A DNA stretch of 64,000 nucleotides from Calothrix sp. NIES-4101 (GCA_004296455.1 AP018280.1:6746794-6810793), one strand, 5' to 3'. Counted from the first letter of the stretch, positions 1 to 8,192 are shown. Notes: generated by a model from the letters alone, not told the origin. Numbers and translations: made by a program.

Positions 1-71
1 CATCCCTTTGAATCGCTGGCATTTTCTGACTCATGCTGTCGATATTCTCGTACTACACCTACCCATGTCAA

Positions 72-974
72 CTACCCCACACCTGAATCCTTACGATTTT
101 TCGTACTGCGACTCACGTCAGCTACTACTCTATTCACAGGCTGATTCGCTGTTTGTTGCCACAAATATTGGGTAAATAAATAAGTAAATGCTCCGGCATG
201 AAAATCATTAAAAGGAGCATCAGCAGCATATTGGTCGCGTTTTGCTGAAGCAATTACCACACCTTTAGCAACACTTTGACGGCGCAATTTCCTAAAATCT
301 TGGGGTGATAAATTTAACCTTTTTAACCACTGTTTTTGATAAGTAACTTCCTGGGAACTCGGTTGAAACTTGTTACCACCATCACGCGATCGCACCACAA
401 AATTTCCCCGTTTTGCACCCCCCGAATGACAGCTATCCAACACCACGGTGATATTATCGGTTTTCAACGCATACATGAGTAAAAATAGCGTATGTCCCAT
501 AATATCCTGCACCACACCACCAGTCGAATCATAACCGGAATCAATCGGAACTAAGGTACTATTTAATCCATCAGGACTATCTTTATCTGGGTCTTCAACT
601 TGGGAACCATGACCAGAAAAATGAAACACCACCACATCCCCCGGTTTGGCTTGATTAATCAAGTGTTGCTCAAATGCAGTGAGGATACCTTGACGAGTCG
701 CTTGTTCATCAAGCAGGATTTTTATATCGTTGGGATTAAAACCAAAACGGTGGATTAATAAATGTTTTTGTAACAAAACATCAGTAGCGCAACCATAGAG
801 AGGATTTATTCCATTTGTATATTTATTAATACCAACCAACAAGGCTAACTTGCGCCCAGTATTTTGCGCTAAGACTTGAGCATACTTATCCCCCTGTTGT
901 GTAATATCTAACTGCGATAAGCCCAGAGTAGCGAGGGTAGAACCAGCGAATTGGAGAAAGTGACGGCGTTTCAT
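72..974 (-). CDS. Caspase-like (peptidase C14) protein, short or truncated
   Basis: Cysteine protease of the caspase/metacaspase fold. A Tat-type signal is visible at the start (MKRRHFLQ followed by a hydrophobic stretch), so export is likely. The catalytic dyad is seen as His122 in FSGHGS and Cys182 in LDSCHSGG; PIDSGYD at about 144-150 is also typical. The frame stops at about 300 residues just after the protease domain, whereas cyanobacterial relatives usually carry a long C-terminal region. In the remaining 71 bases at the window edge another frame reads on (SQKMPAIQRD), so a frameshift near position 70-110 is possible. A promoter-like element lies just upstream on the same strand. The protease call is firm; whether it is intact is not. 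Confidence 0.85.
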   Translation of the reverse strand: MKRRHFLQFAGSTLATLGLSQLDITQQGDKYAQVLAQNTGRKLALLVGINKYTNGINPLYGCATDVLLQKHLLIHRFGFNPNDIKILLDEQATRQGILTAFEQHLINQAKPGDVVVFHFSGHGSQVEDPDKDSPDGLNSTLVPIDSGYDSTGGVVQDIMGHTLFLLMYALKTDNITVVLDSCHSGGAKRGNFVVRSRDGGNKFQPSSQEVTYQKQWLKRLNLSPQDFRKLRRQSVAKGVVIASAKRDQYAADAPFNDFHAGAFTYLFTQYLWQQTANQPVNRVVADVSRSTKNRKDSGVG

Positions 975-1017
975 AAAATTTTAGATGTTAGATTTTTACA
1001 GTATATTTTCTAGATTA

Positions 1018-1047
1018 TTTATACTTCTTAGGTTTTTGGGGGTATGG
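1018..1047 (-). promoter_or_regulatory. Promoter-like element (CATACCCC / TATAAA) of the caspase gene
   Basis: Read on the minus strand: CCATACCCCC, a 15-nt spacer from the end of CATACCCC, then TATAAA, about 45 bases before the caspase start codon. The same two-part arrangement precedes the WD40, S8 and sigma-like genes in this window. Assignment as a promoter is inference from recurrence and position. Confidence 0.55.
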
Positions 1048-1110
1048 AGTATTTTAATCTTGGCGTTCTCAGTTACACCAGGATTTGGCAGTTGTTTGAG
1101 CCTTGGCTTT

Positions 1111-1140
1111 TGCATACCCAGGGGTTAATTCACTAAATAT
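1111..1140 (+). promoter_or_regulatory. Weaker copy of the CATACCC element facing the RiPP kinase
   Basis: TTTTGCATACCC is followed by an A/T-rich segment (AATATT) at a similar spacing to the stronger copies. It points toward the kinase gene but lies about 365 bases upstream of its start. The fourth C of CATACCCC is an A here. It is divergent to the element at 1018-1047. The 975-1505 gap holds no convincing gene. Confidence 0.3.
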
Positions 1141-1505
1141 TTGCCTTTGTGATTACAGGTTAGTACCGCACGTCGTCAATTTACCTACCATGTATCATTT
1201 TGGCGGGTTGAGTATTCATAATAGCAGGTGTACTTAAGCCAAAATATACCAGTTCTTCGCTAGTAAATGTGAGAACATAAAAATTTCATTTATACGAAAC
1301 TAATAATTGCATAATTGCTGAGAATTATCTAACTCCTTTGTAGAATGTGGAAGACAGATTCAGTTAACTTTGATCATCAATTAAAAATAGCAATGGATAA
1401 AATCTAAAAAAATTACATTGCTCAAATTTAAATTAATATCTGCAATAAATTCATGATGTTTTTATCTCATGAAATTTGGAATTGACAACTATTATTACAC
1501 AGTAA

Positions 1506-2645
1506 ATGATGATGAAATTACTAATCAACGAGCATAATGTTTGTGATTACTTGGTTAAGTCTTGCAATCAGCCAGAGCGACTTCTAAGTAAAGTAGAACC
1601 ACTAGCAGCCAAAAATTTTAACTTACTAGTGACTTTTTTAGATGGCGAAAAATTTCTTGTTAAACAGGAACGCCATAACCAGGAAGGGAAAGCAGCTGGA
1701 GAGTTTTTAGGAGAGTGGAGGATTCAAGAATTGTTACTATCCTTTTCCTCACTCAATCATCTCCGTCCATTTTTCCCAGAGATATTACATTTTGATCCAG
1801 ACAACTTGATTCTTGTCTACAAATATTTAGATGAATATCATGATTTAATGGATTTTTATACAACAAAGCAAACTTTCCCTAATCAAGTTGCTTTCTCGAT
1901 TGGTACCTTTTTAGCATCTATTCATGGTGAGACTTTCAATTGCACAGAATATGAGGATTTCTTCTTTCAGAGACCAGGTAATCTCAAAATTAATCTGGTG
2001 AAAGATTTACAAAAAGCTTTAGAACGCATTGAACCAGAAATCTTTGCTTCAGTACCTGCTGATGGGTTAAAATTTTTTGCTTTATATCAAAGATATGATA
2101 GTTTAGGGCAAGCGATCGCAGAGTTAGCTAATTCTTTTACTCCTTCTTGTCTTACTCACAATGACTTCAAGCTCAATAACATTCTTGTGCATCAAAACTG
2201 GGAACAAAGCACAGAATCAATAGTACGATTAATCGATTGGGAACGTTCTACATGGGGAGACCCTGCTTTTGATTTAGGTACTATCATCGCTAGTTATGTA
2301 CAAATTTGGTTAGGTAGCTTAGTCATTAGCAAATCTTTAAGCATTGATGAATCTCTCGGTTTAGCAATAACTCCTTTAGATAAACTTCAGCCTTCAATCT
2401 TGATATTAACCCAAGCATATCTAAAAAAATTCCCAGGAATTTTAGAACACCGACCAGATTTCTTAAAACGAGTAATTCAATTTGCAGGTTTTGTCTTAAT
2501 TCAACAGATTCAAGCAATGATTCAATACCAAAAATCCTTTGGGAATACAGGTATTGTCATGCTTCAGGTTGCGAAATCGTTATTGTGTCGTCCAGAAGAA
2601 TCAATGCCAACTATTTTTGGCTTAGAAACTTTAAACATTTCATAA
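1506..2645 (+). CDS. APH-fold kinase, putative RiPP Ser/Thr kinase (LxmK/TvaC-like)
   Basis: Aminoglycoside-phosphotransferase-fold protein of 379 residues. It has the Brenner motif HND at 218-220 with Asn225 and the metal-binding DWE at 244-246; K53 in FLVKQE may be the ATP-binding lysine. It sits 33 bases ahead of a HopA1-domain gene and upstream of four double-glycine precursor genes. In class V lanthipeptide (LxmK/LxmY) and thioamitide (TvaC/TvaD) pathways such a kinase phosphorylates precursor Ser/Thr and the HopA1-type partner eliminates phosphate. By analogy that role is inferred here. The start is ambiguous among three consecutive ATG codons. It could instead phosphorylate a small molecule. 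Confidence 0.75.
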   Translation: MMMKLLINEHNVCDYLVKSCNQPERLLSKVEPLAAKNFNLLVTFLDGEKFLVKQERHNQEGKAAGEFLGEWRIQELLLSFSSLNHLRPFFPEILHFDPDNLILVYKYLDEYHDLMDFYTTKQTFPNQVAFSIGTFLASIHGETFNCTEYEDFFFQRPGNLKINLVKDLQKALERIEPEIFASVPADGLKFFALYQRYDSLGQAIAELANSFTPSCLTHNDFKLNNILVHQNWEQSTESIVRLIDWERSTWGDPAFDLGTIIASYVQIWLGSLVISKSLSIDESLGLAITPLDKLQPSILILTQAYLKKFPGILEHRPDFLKRVIQFAGFVLIQQIQAMIQYQKSFGNTGIVMLQVAKSLLCRPEESMPTIFGLETLNIS

Positions 2646-2678
2646 ATTAACAACAAATCAATAATCCCAAACCTAAAA

Positions 2679-3788
2679 ATGACACAATTACTAAATATGC
2701 CACCCACTCAATTAACTGGACGATTACTAGACGTTCTAGAAGATATCATTAGCAATCTAGAAATTCACCCTGATTTCTCAATTCGCCATCCAAATTATAA
2801 ACCCTTAGAACTGCCAAGGGATGTAGTTGAGCGTTTTCAAAAACTACCTGAGCAAATGCAGCAAAAATATATGAGCTTGCAATTGCGAAGTTTCCTTTAT
2901 GGTATTTATTACAATGGGTATTTGCAAAATATCCTCGCGCCAAATGCAGACGAAAATCGTTTACTCCTAGATTTAGAGAACAATACATTTTTAGGAGTAA
3001 ATTTAGCATTTTACCAGCAGCTACATGAAAGTAATTCTGGTGAAGGCTATTTTGACCCTGGTTGGGCAGTTATCAAGGAAGAAGAAGATGGTTATTTAGT
3101 GGTGAAAAAAGGAGCCTTGAGGCTGCATATATACCCAGATAAGCACCTTCAATCTACTCAAAAATCTGCTACTGTTGGGGAAATGGTCGCGATTCGCCTA
3201 CCGAAAAATGTAGTACAAAATGGATTTTATATGGCGGTGGGTAATGCAGGAATACACAGCCACAATGATTTAGAAGAGCAAGAACAACTAACACGTATTT
3301 ACTTTAATTTTACACCTACAGGCGCTGTGGAGGTTATGCGTGGCTTGACTCAGCAGTTAAATGCGATCGCACTTCCCTTTACTTTCAAAGTTCTTTATAA
3401 CCCAGGTGATTATAAACGTTATGATGCTGGAGTATTATACTTTGACAAGAAAAATTATCCAGCAGTTAGGAAAGTTTTAGAACTTGTTTACCAGGAAAAT
3501 AAATCGCATTTTGTATCTGAGATTCCCTTATTTACCAAACAACTTGCACCTGGACTAGGTTTAGCAGAGGAACCAGATCAGAAGTTTGGTACTCAGGAAA
3601 GTTTTGGTATGAACAGGTGCCAAATTGTGGCGAATGGATTGTTAGAAAGTTGGTATCAAGGCAATAATTCGACGGTAGGTAAGATGAAGGCGATTCTTGG
3701 AGAATTCTCGAAATTGGGTATTAACATACAACAACCTTATTTGAATGCTGATTCTGAGGAAATTTATGAGTTTATGGAAAGTTGTTAG
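2679..3788 (+). CDS. HopA1-domain protein, putative RiPP phosphothreonine/serine lyase
   Basis: The 369-residue protein matches the HopA1 (type III effector) family by its layout: an N-terminal helical part, then FYMAVGNAG, RIYFNFTPTGAVEVMRGLTQQLNAI and the FTFKVLYNPGDYKRYDAGVLYFDKKNYPAV region, ending with a PLFTKQLAPGLGLAEEP segment. In lexapeptide- and thioviridamide-type pathways this family (LxmY, TvaD) works with an APH-type kinase to make dehydroamino acids. It directly follows such a kinase, with 33 bases between them, and a strong terminator follows, so the pair is probably one transcript. No LxmX- or cyclase-like gene is visible next to it. Family assignment is from recognition; enzymatic role is inference. 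Confidence 0.7.
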   Translation: MTQLLNMPPTQLTGRLLDVLEDIISNLEIHPDFSIRHPNYKPLELPRDVVERFQKLPEQMQQKYMSLQLRSFLYGIYYNGYLQNILAPNADENRLLLDLENNTFLGVNLAFYQQLHESNSGEGYFDPGWAVIKEEEDGYLVVKKGALRLHIYPDKHLQSTQKSATVGEMVAIRLPKNVVQNGFYMAVGNAGIHSHNDLEEQEQLTRIYFNFTPTGAVEVMRGLTQQLNAIALPFTFKVLYNPGDYKRYDAGVLYFDKKNYPAVRKVLELVYQENKSHFVSEIPLFTKQLAPGLGLAEEPDQKFGTQESFGMNRCQIVANGLLESWYQGNNSTVGKMKAILGEFSKLGINIQQPYLNADSEEIYEFMESC

Positions 3789-3855
3789 CTGGACTAAAGA
3801 CCCCTTTAGCGAATAATTTAAAGATTTAAAAGGGTGAAATCAAACTATGAATATT

Positions 3856-3893
3856 CCTGTATCTTAAACAAGGTAAGATACAGGATTTTTTTT
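3856..3893 (+). terminator. Rho-independent terminator after the kinase-HopA1 pair
   Basis: Perfect 11-bp stem (CCTGTATCTTA with TAAGATACAGG), 7-nt loop, followed by eight T. A sequence-related hairpin follows the third precursor gene at 5222-5254. Confidence 0.85.
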
Positions 3894-4023
3894 GATAGTT
3901 AATTCAATCTAAGTCCCTAATTATATTTACTAGTAGAAGCAGAAGCTTATTACAAAAGAAGGGTGAGGGACAATATTTAATTTGGGTGCATCCTAGTTTT
4001 ATTTAGCAGCTAGAGAATGAATT

Positions 4024-4164
4024 GTCATTGCCAGGAAGAAAGACGTACGCGGAGCGTTCTCGTTGGGCACTAGCCCATAGTTGCAATCGCAAAATCCCTC
4101 GCTAAGAACGAGTCCATGCGATTGCTTCACCCCACTTCGTTGCGTACGCTTCGCTCGCAATGAC
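4024..4164. repeat. Dispersed palindromic (MITE-like) intergenic repeat
   Basis: A GC-richer 141-base block in an AT-rich gap, bounded by inverted 8-mers GTCATTGC and GCAATGAC, with internal inverted segments (GTTCTCG / AAGAACGAG). Blocks containing GCGTACGCTTCGCTCGCAATGAC-like sequence are common interspersed repeats in filamentous cyanobacteria (general knowledge). No ORF inside. Confidence 0.6.
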
Positions 4165-4350
4165 TGTAATTATTTTTGTCCGACTACTTATCAAATTTTT
4201 TAGGATACTGTTTTAATTATATTCTGATTTATTTTATACAATTAAATAATGAAAATACAAATTAACTTAAATGCAATATTTGGCGACATTAAAAATACTA
4301 ATTGATGCATAAAAGTATAATCATTTTGTTCTTGTTTTATCAACAAAAAG

Positions 4351-4395
4351 CTTGAAAATATTCATGAAATAGCAGATTCTAGTGATAGGAAGAGG
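4351..4395 (+). promoter_or_regulatory. Putative promoter of precursor gene 1 (duplicated before gene 4)
   Basis: CTTGAAA is followed by AATAGCAGATTCTAGT and ATAGGAAGAGG, ending about 50 bases before the first precursor start. The block at 5396-5440 matches 25 of 28 positions across AATAGCAG to GAAGAGG and also has CTTGAAA upstream. TTGAAA could be a -35 with GATTCT/GAATAT as -10 at 17 nt. Conservation of a duplicated non-coding block is seen; promoter function is inferred. Confidence 0.5.
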
Positions 4396-4444
4396 CGATT
4401 GAATACCTAATCCCAATACAACCTTAATTAGGAACTAAACTACA

Positions 4445-4636
4445 ATGGCTACAATTTCTATTTCTAATCTAAATACCTCTGGTGCTGAATTATTTTTGGA
4501 TGCAGAAACTTATCTTCATGAACTAACAGATAGTGAACTGGATATGACCAAGGGTGGGTGTTTTGATATTCCACCTATTTTTAAACCAACAACAATACTT
4601 AAAACTACTTCAATAGTAGGATATATATTGGGATAG
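4445..4636 (+). CDS. Double-glycine RiPP precursor 1 (Cys/Thr/Pro core)
   Basis: A 63-residue peptide. The leader begins MATISISNL and ends ELTDSELDMTKGG, shared with the three genes downstream; cleavage after GG by the C39 exporter at 8302-11040 is expected. The 25-residue core starts CFDIPPIF and has one Cys (first position), five Thr, one Ser and three Pro. A single Cys with several Thr is compatible with dehydration and at most one thioether ring. RBS AGGAA lies about 10 bases before ATG, in a segment almost identical to that of gene 3. Leader family and tandem copies are seen; modification is inferred. Confidence 0.85.
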   Translation: MATISISNLNTSGAELFLDAETYLHELTDSELDMTKGGCFDIPPIFKPTTILKTTSIVGYILG

Positions 4637-4743
4637 GTTTTAGCTTTAATCAAAGTAAGACAGCTATATGTTCTTTATTAAGATACAGATGCTGACTTTT
4701 GATTTCAAATACACACATAACTGTTATTAGGAGTAAAACGTCA

Positions 4744-4941
4744 ATGGCTACAATTTCTATTTCTAACCTACGTGCGACTGGTGCTAACTTATTTGCAGAT
4801 TCAGAAAGCTATCTTAGTGAACTCACAGATGCTGAATTGAATGAAACAAAAGGCGGAAGTATTATTGCTGGTGCGGCTTTTGTAGCAGGTGTAATCATAG
4901 GAGTTGCTATTTCAGTTCGTATCGCCAAGGAGGTATGCTAA
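4744..4941 (+). CDS. Double-glycine RiPP precursor 2 (Gly/Ala-rich core, C-terminal Cys)
   Basis: A 65-residue peptide. The frame is open to an earlier start at 4699, but homology (MATISISNLRATG) and an AGGAG 10 bases upstream fix ATG at 4744. The leader ends ELTDAELNETKGG. The 27-residue core is hydrophobic and Gly/Ala-rich, with GVIIG (a GxxxG at core positions 11-15), a charged tail and a single Cys as its last residue. It aligns gaplessly with the core of precursor 4. GxxxG helices are typical of two-peptide class IIb bacteriocins, so an unmodified pore-forming role is an alternative to lanthipeptide-type modification. Confidence 0.85.
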   Translation: MATISISNLRATGANLFADSESYLSELTDAELNETKGGSIIAGAAFVAGVIIGVAISVRIAKEVC

Positions 4942-5013
4942 AGAATTTATAGCTAGTATAGCTAGTTCCAAACCTGACCAAAAATTTAACTTTAATTAGG
5001 AATTAAAACTACA

Positions 5014-5187
5014 ATGGCGACAATTTCTATTTCTAATCTGCGTAACTCTGGTGTTGAATTATTTCTGGATTCAGAAAGCTATCTTCATGAACTTACAGAA
5101 ACAGAGTTGAATACTACTAAAGGTGGAAGTCCATTTATTATTTTTTCTCCGACTCTGATTTCCCCTCTTACTCCAATCTTATTTTAA
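5014..5187 (+). CDS. Double-glycine RiPP precursor 3 (short, Pro/Ser/Thr core, no Cys)
   Basis: A 57-residue peptide easily missed by length filters. Leader MATISISNLRNSG to ELTETELNTTKGG clearly matches its neighbours. The 19-residue core starts SPFIIFSP and contains four Pro, three Ser, two Thr and no Cys, with large hydrophobics between. If the kinase/HopA1 pair acts on it, it would give a linear dehydrated peptide. The RBS segment (TTAATTAGGAA, ACTACA before ATG) copies that of gene 1. A terminator follows about 35 bases after the stop. Confidence 0.82.
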   Translation: MATISISNLRNSGVELFLDSESYLHELTETELNTTKGGSPFIIFSPTLISPLTPILF

Positions 5188-5221
5188 TTACTCTAGGTTC
5201 TAACCTTCCATAAACTATATC

Positions 5222-5254
5222 CTGTATCTTATTTTATTAAGGTACAGTTTTTTT
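5222..5254 (+). terminator. Rho-independent terminator after precursor 3
   Basis: Stem CTGTATCTTA with TAAGGTACAG (one G-T pair), 6-nt loop, then seven T. The stem is nearly the same as in the terminator at 3856-3893, suggesting that the unit was copied with its terminator. Confidence 0.75.
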
Positions 5255-5395
5255 ATTATTATATACCTAGTGCATAGCCAGCTAGAAATTCGTTTGTAGT
5301 GAGACAAGTGTTATGTCAAAGAGAATTGGAAATTAAAAAGCATTAACTAAGAAATATAATTATATCTCTTTTGTTATTTGATTTTTAATTTAACT

Positions 5396-5440
5396 CTTGA
5401 AACTATCTATTTAATAGCAGAATATAGTAATAGGAAGAGG
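5396..5440 (+). promoter_or_regulatory. Putative promoter of precursor gene 4
   Basis: CTTGAAA and AATAGCAGAATATAGTAATAG closely copy the block at 4351-4395 and end 53 bases before the gene 4 start. It lies just after a terminator, so gene 4 probably has its own transcript. Confidence 0.5.
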
Positions 5441-5492
5441 TAATTTAAAGCTGAATCCTAACTCAAATACTTTGAATATGGAGTAAATTTCA

Positions 5493-5690
5493 ATGGCTAC
5501 TATTTCGATTTCTCAATTATCTGCAACTGGTGCTAACTTACTTGCTGATTCTGAGAGCTATCTTAATGAGCTTACAGATGCTGAATTGAATGAAACTAAG
5601 GGTGGAAGTCTGTTTGCTACGGCTATTTTTGTCATAGGTGTAGCAGCAGGATACAAAGCAAGCAAGGCAGTTATAGAAGAATTAACATAA
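5493..5690 (+). CDS. Double-glycine RiPP precursor 4 (Gly/Ala-rich core, no Cys)
   Basis: A 65-residue peptide. The leader has MATISISQLSATG and ends ELTDAELNETKGG like precursor 2. The 27-residue core begins SLFATAIF, has GVAAG (GxxxG at core positions 11-15, the same place as in precursor 2), then a Lys-containing amphipathic stretch ending EELT. There is no Cys, so thioether formation is impossible and dehydration is limited to two Ser and two Thr. RBS GGAG lies 10 bases upstream. A strong terminator follows. Confidence 0.85.
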   Translation: MATISISQLSATGANLLADSESYLNELTDAELNETKGGSLFATAIFVIGVAAGYKASKAVIEELT

Positions 5691-5720
5691 CTGCCTACTA
5701 ACTAAATAGAAAAATCAATC

Positions 5721-5758
5721 AAAAGGAGGTGCATTGATTAAAAGTGTACCTCCTTTTT
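5721..5758 (+). terminator. Rho-independent terminator after precursor 4
   Basis: AAAAGGAGGT pairs with ACCTCCTTTT (10 bp) across a 17-nt loop that itself has a short GCA/TGT continuation; the 3' side runs into T. Confidence 0.7.
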
Positions 5759-5767
5759 ATTTGAATA

Positions 5768-5806
5768 CAAAAAATATTCCTGACACCTTCACGAAGTCAG
5801 GAATAT
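5768..5806 (-). terminator. Terminator of the leftward export operon
   Basis: On the minus strand GTCAGGAATAT ... wait-loop ... ATATTCCTGAC: an 11-bp perfect stem with an 11-nt loop, followed on that strand by six T. It lies 28 bases after the parvulin gene stop and back-to-back with the terminator of precursor 4. Confidence 0.8.
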
Positions 5807-5833
5807 GAAGATTTGAGAATAACCAAATTAAAA

Positions 5834-6562
5834 TTATTGAATCACTTCAAATAGTTCTATTTGCTGTTTTAACCATTCCGAAAACATATCAACCAAAATC
5901 GTAGCGCGTAATTTATCATCTAAGATAGGTTTAATTAACTCTTCCACTAAAATTAGATGCGCTCCCTTAGATGTAACTATTGGCTTGAAAAGCTGTGGTG
6001 CTTGAGCAGTAAAAACAGCAGCAGAAATTTCTGGCTTTAAATCTTTACGGTGTACTACTCCTTTATACCCCCCTTTACGCCGTAGTTCTTTATCTTCTAT
6101 GTATTGACAAGCAACATCATGAAAGCTGATTTCACCTTCTTTAATCGCATAAAATAGCTCGATCGCCAGGTCTTCGTCATCTAATACAACTTCGTACATT
6201 GCCACACCTGCATAATTTAACTGATGTTCAAAGAAGTAAGGTTCAACTTTATTTGCAAATAAATGATGAGCTAATTGTCCAGAAATGTAATTTGTGTAAG
6301 CAATTTGCTCAAAGTTATCTAAAGTAAGGCTAAATTTTTTTAACCAAGCCCAGGTATCATCAGCTGTTTCCAGTTTACTCATTAATCGCAAAGCGTCTGC
6401 TGTTTCTTGTAGTGCTTCGTTGCTTACTTTGATACCGACTTCTTTCGCAGTATTTTCAATTACTTTGCGGGTCATTATTTGCTCAACTATCTCAGGCATT
6501 TTACAAGATAGCTTGATTTCGTTGATGATTTCTTCGTTGGTGATGGTAATAGTTTGTGACAT
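5834..6562 (-). CDS. Parvulin-type (SurA/PrsA-like) peptidylprolyl isomerase
   Basis: A 242-residue protein with an N-terminal helical SurA-like part and a C-terminal PpiC-type domain (about 140-215: EGEISFHDVACQYI, then KGGYKGVVHRKDL, FKPIVTSKGAHLILVEE). No signal peptide is evident. It is the last gene of a four-gene leftward operon with HTH protein, C39 ABC exporter and HlyD adaptor. Such isomerases commonly accompany cyanobacterial double-glycine peptide exporters, where they may aid precursor handling during export (inference). A terminator follows directly. Confidence 0.8.
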   Translation of the reverse strand: MSQTITITNEEIINEIKLSCKMPEIVEQIMTRKVIENTAKEVGIKVSNEALQETADALRLMSKLETADDTWAWLKKFSLTLDNFEQIAYTNYISGQLAHHLFANKVEPYFFEHQLNYAGVAMYEVVLDDEDLAIELFYAIKEGEISFHDVACQYIEDKELRRKGGYKGVVHRKDLKPEISAAVFTAQAPQLFKPIVTSKGAHLILVEELIKPILDDKLRATILVDMFSEWLKQQIELFEVIQ

Positions 6563-6686
6563 TATGTTGCTCCTAATTTGACTTTAATCAATTGTCAATA
6601 AAATTACTGGTTTATTTATTTTTAGTCTTTGTTGAGAGGATTTTCGCTATTAATATGTGCTTTTAACACATGCGAGTTATAAAGAT

Positions 6687-8192
6687 TTACAATTTTAAAC
6701 CTCCTTTATCTAATTGTTTAAATGGGTCGAGGAGAAAGTCTATAATCTTTCGTTGACGTACAATTACTTCTGCCGTTGCTGTATCACCAGGACGTAAAGG
6801 AATACATTGATTATTGCTAGGTATACAATCTTTTGTCAGGAGAATTTCTAAGTTATAAGCAGAAACTTTTCCGTTCGGTGTTTCCACATCTATAGTGGTA
6901 GGAGAAATTTCTAATAATTCACCTTCAATGACACCATAATCTTGGAAGGGATAGGCATCAAATTTTAGCTTAACTGGTAATCCCTTCTTTAAAGAACCAC
7001 TTTCAGTAGTTGCCATTGTTGCTCTCATAATTAATGGAGAACCTGCGGGGGCGATTTCTGCTACCATTGTTCCAGCTTGAACTACTGAACCAGGACGTTG
7101 AATTGGCAGTTGAAAGACTTTACCCGTGATGGGTGATTTTATTTTTCTTTGCTGTAGTTGCAATTGTAGGCTTTTTATTTGGTTCCTACTTTGGGTTATT
7201 TCTGCATTCAAGCCCATAACTTCTGTATCTAGATTCTTGATTTGTTCCTCACTTTTGAGAACTGCTAACTTACCAGAGTGAATTAAGGTTTTATGACTTA
7301 TTTGCTGTTCCTGCAAACGTAAATAAGCTTGTTCAATTTCTGCCTGTACTTGGCGAATAGTACGTTGATAGTTACTTTGTTTTTCCGCTAAACGTAAGCT
7401 AGCCTGTTTTATATCTGATTGGCTTTTTTCATATAATCTTTGTCTTTCTTTGGCTATATCCTGCTTATCAACAACATTAATTTCCGGCACTGCTCCTGCT
7501 TCCTTTAACTGGCGATAGCGTTCTACTTCTCGTTTCGCACTAGCTAAACTACTTTCCATTAGCTTGCTAGCTGTTTGAGTTTCTTCAATCGCTTCTTTTG
7601 CCTGATTAACTTGTGTTAGCTTTTCTTCATTTTGAACTATATAGGAATTCTTCAAGGCGATAAAATTCTGTTGTGCTTGTTCAATTTGTGCTTGTTTTTC
7701 TAATTCTTGGGCTTGAGTTTGCTGTTTTTGAGTTGCTAGCGCCACGGCTAATTGATTTTTCACAATCTTTAACTGAGATAATCTATTTAATTGTCCTTCT
7801 AATCTATCCTTACCTTGACGCAACTCCGCTTGAACTAATTCTGATTCTAAAATTAATACAGGTTCCCCAGCCTTAACAGTTTCTCCTTCCTTAATGAGAA
7901 TATTGGCTACTGTTCCCGCAACAGCACTATCAAGTTTTACTGTTTTCCCTTTTGGTTCGAGTTTCCCTCTCGCTGCACCAGTTTCATCGACTTGAAAAAA
8001 CATCGCCCAAGGCAAAGTGATGGAAATAAAACAGAATAAAAAATATAATATTCCCCTTGACCAAACTTGAGGTAAACTATTTAATAAATCCTTAGTTACG
8101 TCCGACCAATCATCATCTACTCTCGGCGATTCTTTAACAGGATTATCTGCTGATATATCCGGCATTAACTTTTCATTCCATGAATTAGACAT
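6687..8192 (-). CDS. HlyD-family periplasmic adaptor (membrane fusion protein)
   Basis: A 501-residue adaptor of a type I export system. One membrane segment is seen at about 45-65 (ILYFLFCFISITLPWAMFF), followed by a lipoyl/barrel-sandwich half (KLDSAVAGTVANILIKEGETVKAGEPVL), a long Gln/Glu-rich coiled coil at about 120-350, the second lipoyl half (SPITGKVFQLPIQRPGSVV) and a beta-barrel C-terminus ending RPGDTATAEVIVRQRKI. It should link the C39 ABC exporter to an outer-membrane TolC-type channel, which is not encoded here. It sits 109 bases downstream of the exporter on the same strand. Confidence 0.92.
   Translation of the reverse strand: MSNSWNEKLMPDISADNPVKESPRVDDDWSDVTKDLLNSLPQVWSRGILYFLFCFISITLPWAMFFQVDETGAARGKLEPKGKTVKLDSAVAGTVANILIKEGETVKAGEPVLILESELVQAELRQGKDRLEGQLNRLSQLKIVKNQLAVALATQKQQTQAQELEKQAQIEQAQQNFIALKNSYIVQNEEKLTQVNQAKEAIEETQTASKLMESSLASAKREVERYRQLKEAGAVPEINVVDKQDIAKERQRLYEKSQSDIKQASLRLAEKQSNYQRTIRQVQAEIEQAYLRLQEQQISHKTLIHSGKLAVLKSEEQIKNLDTEVMGLNAEITQSRNQIKSLQLQLQQRKIKSPITGKVFQLPIQRPGSVVQAGTMVAEIAPAGSPLIMRATMATTESGSLKKGLPVKLKFDAYPFQDYGVIEGELLEISPTTIDVETPNGKVSAYNLEILLTKDCIPSNNQCIPLRPGDTATAEVIVRQRKIIDFLLDPFKQLDKGGLKL

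Noticed and set aside
4699-4743. Longer N-terminus for precursor 2
   Set aside because: The paralogues all begin MATISIS and an AGGAG sits at the right distance from 4744.
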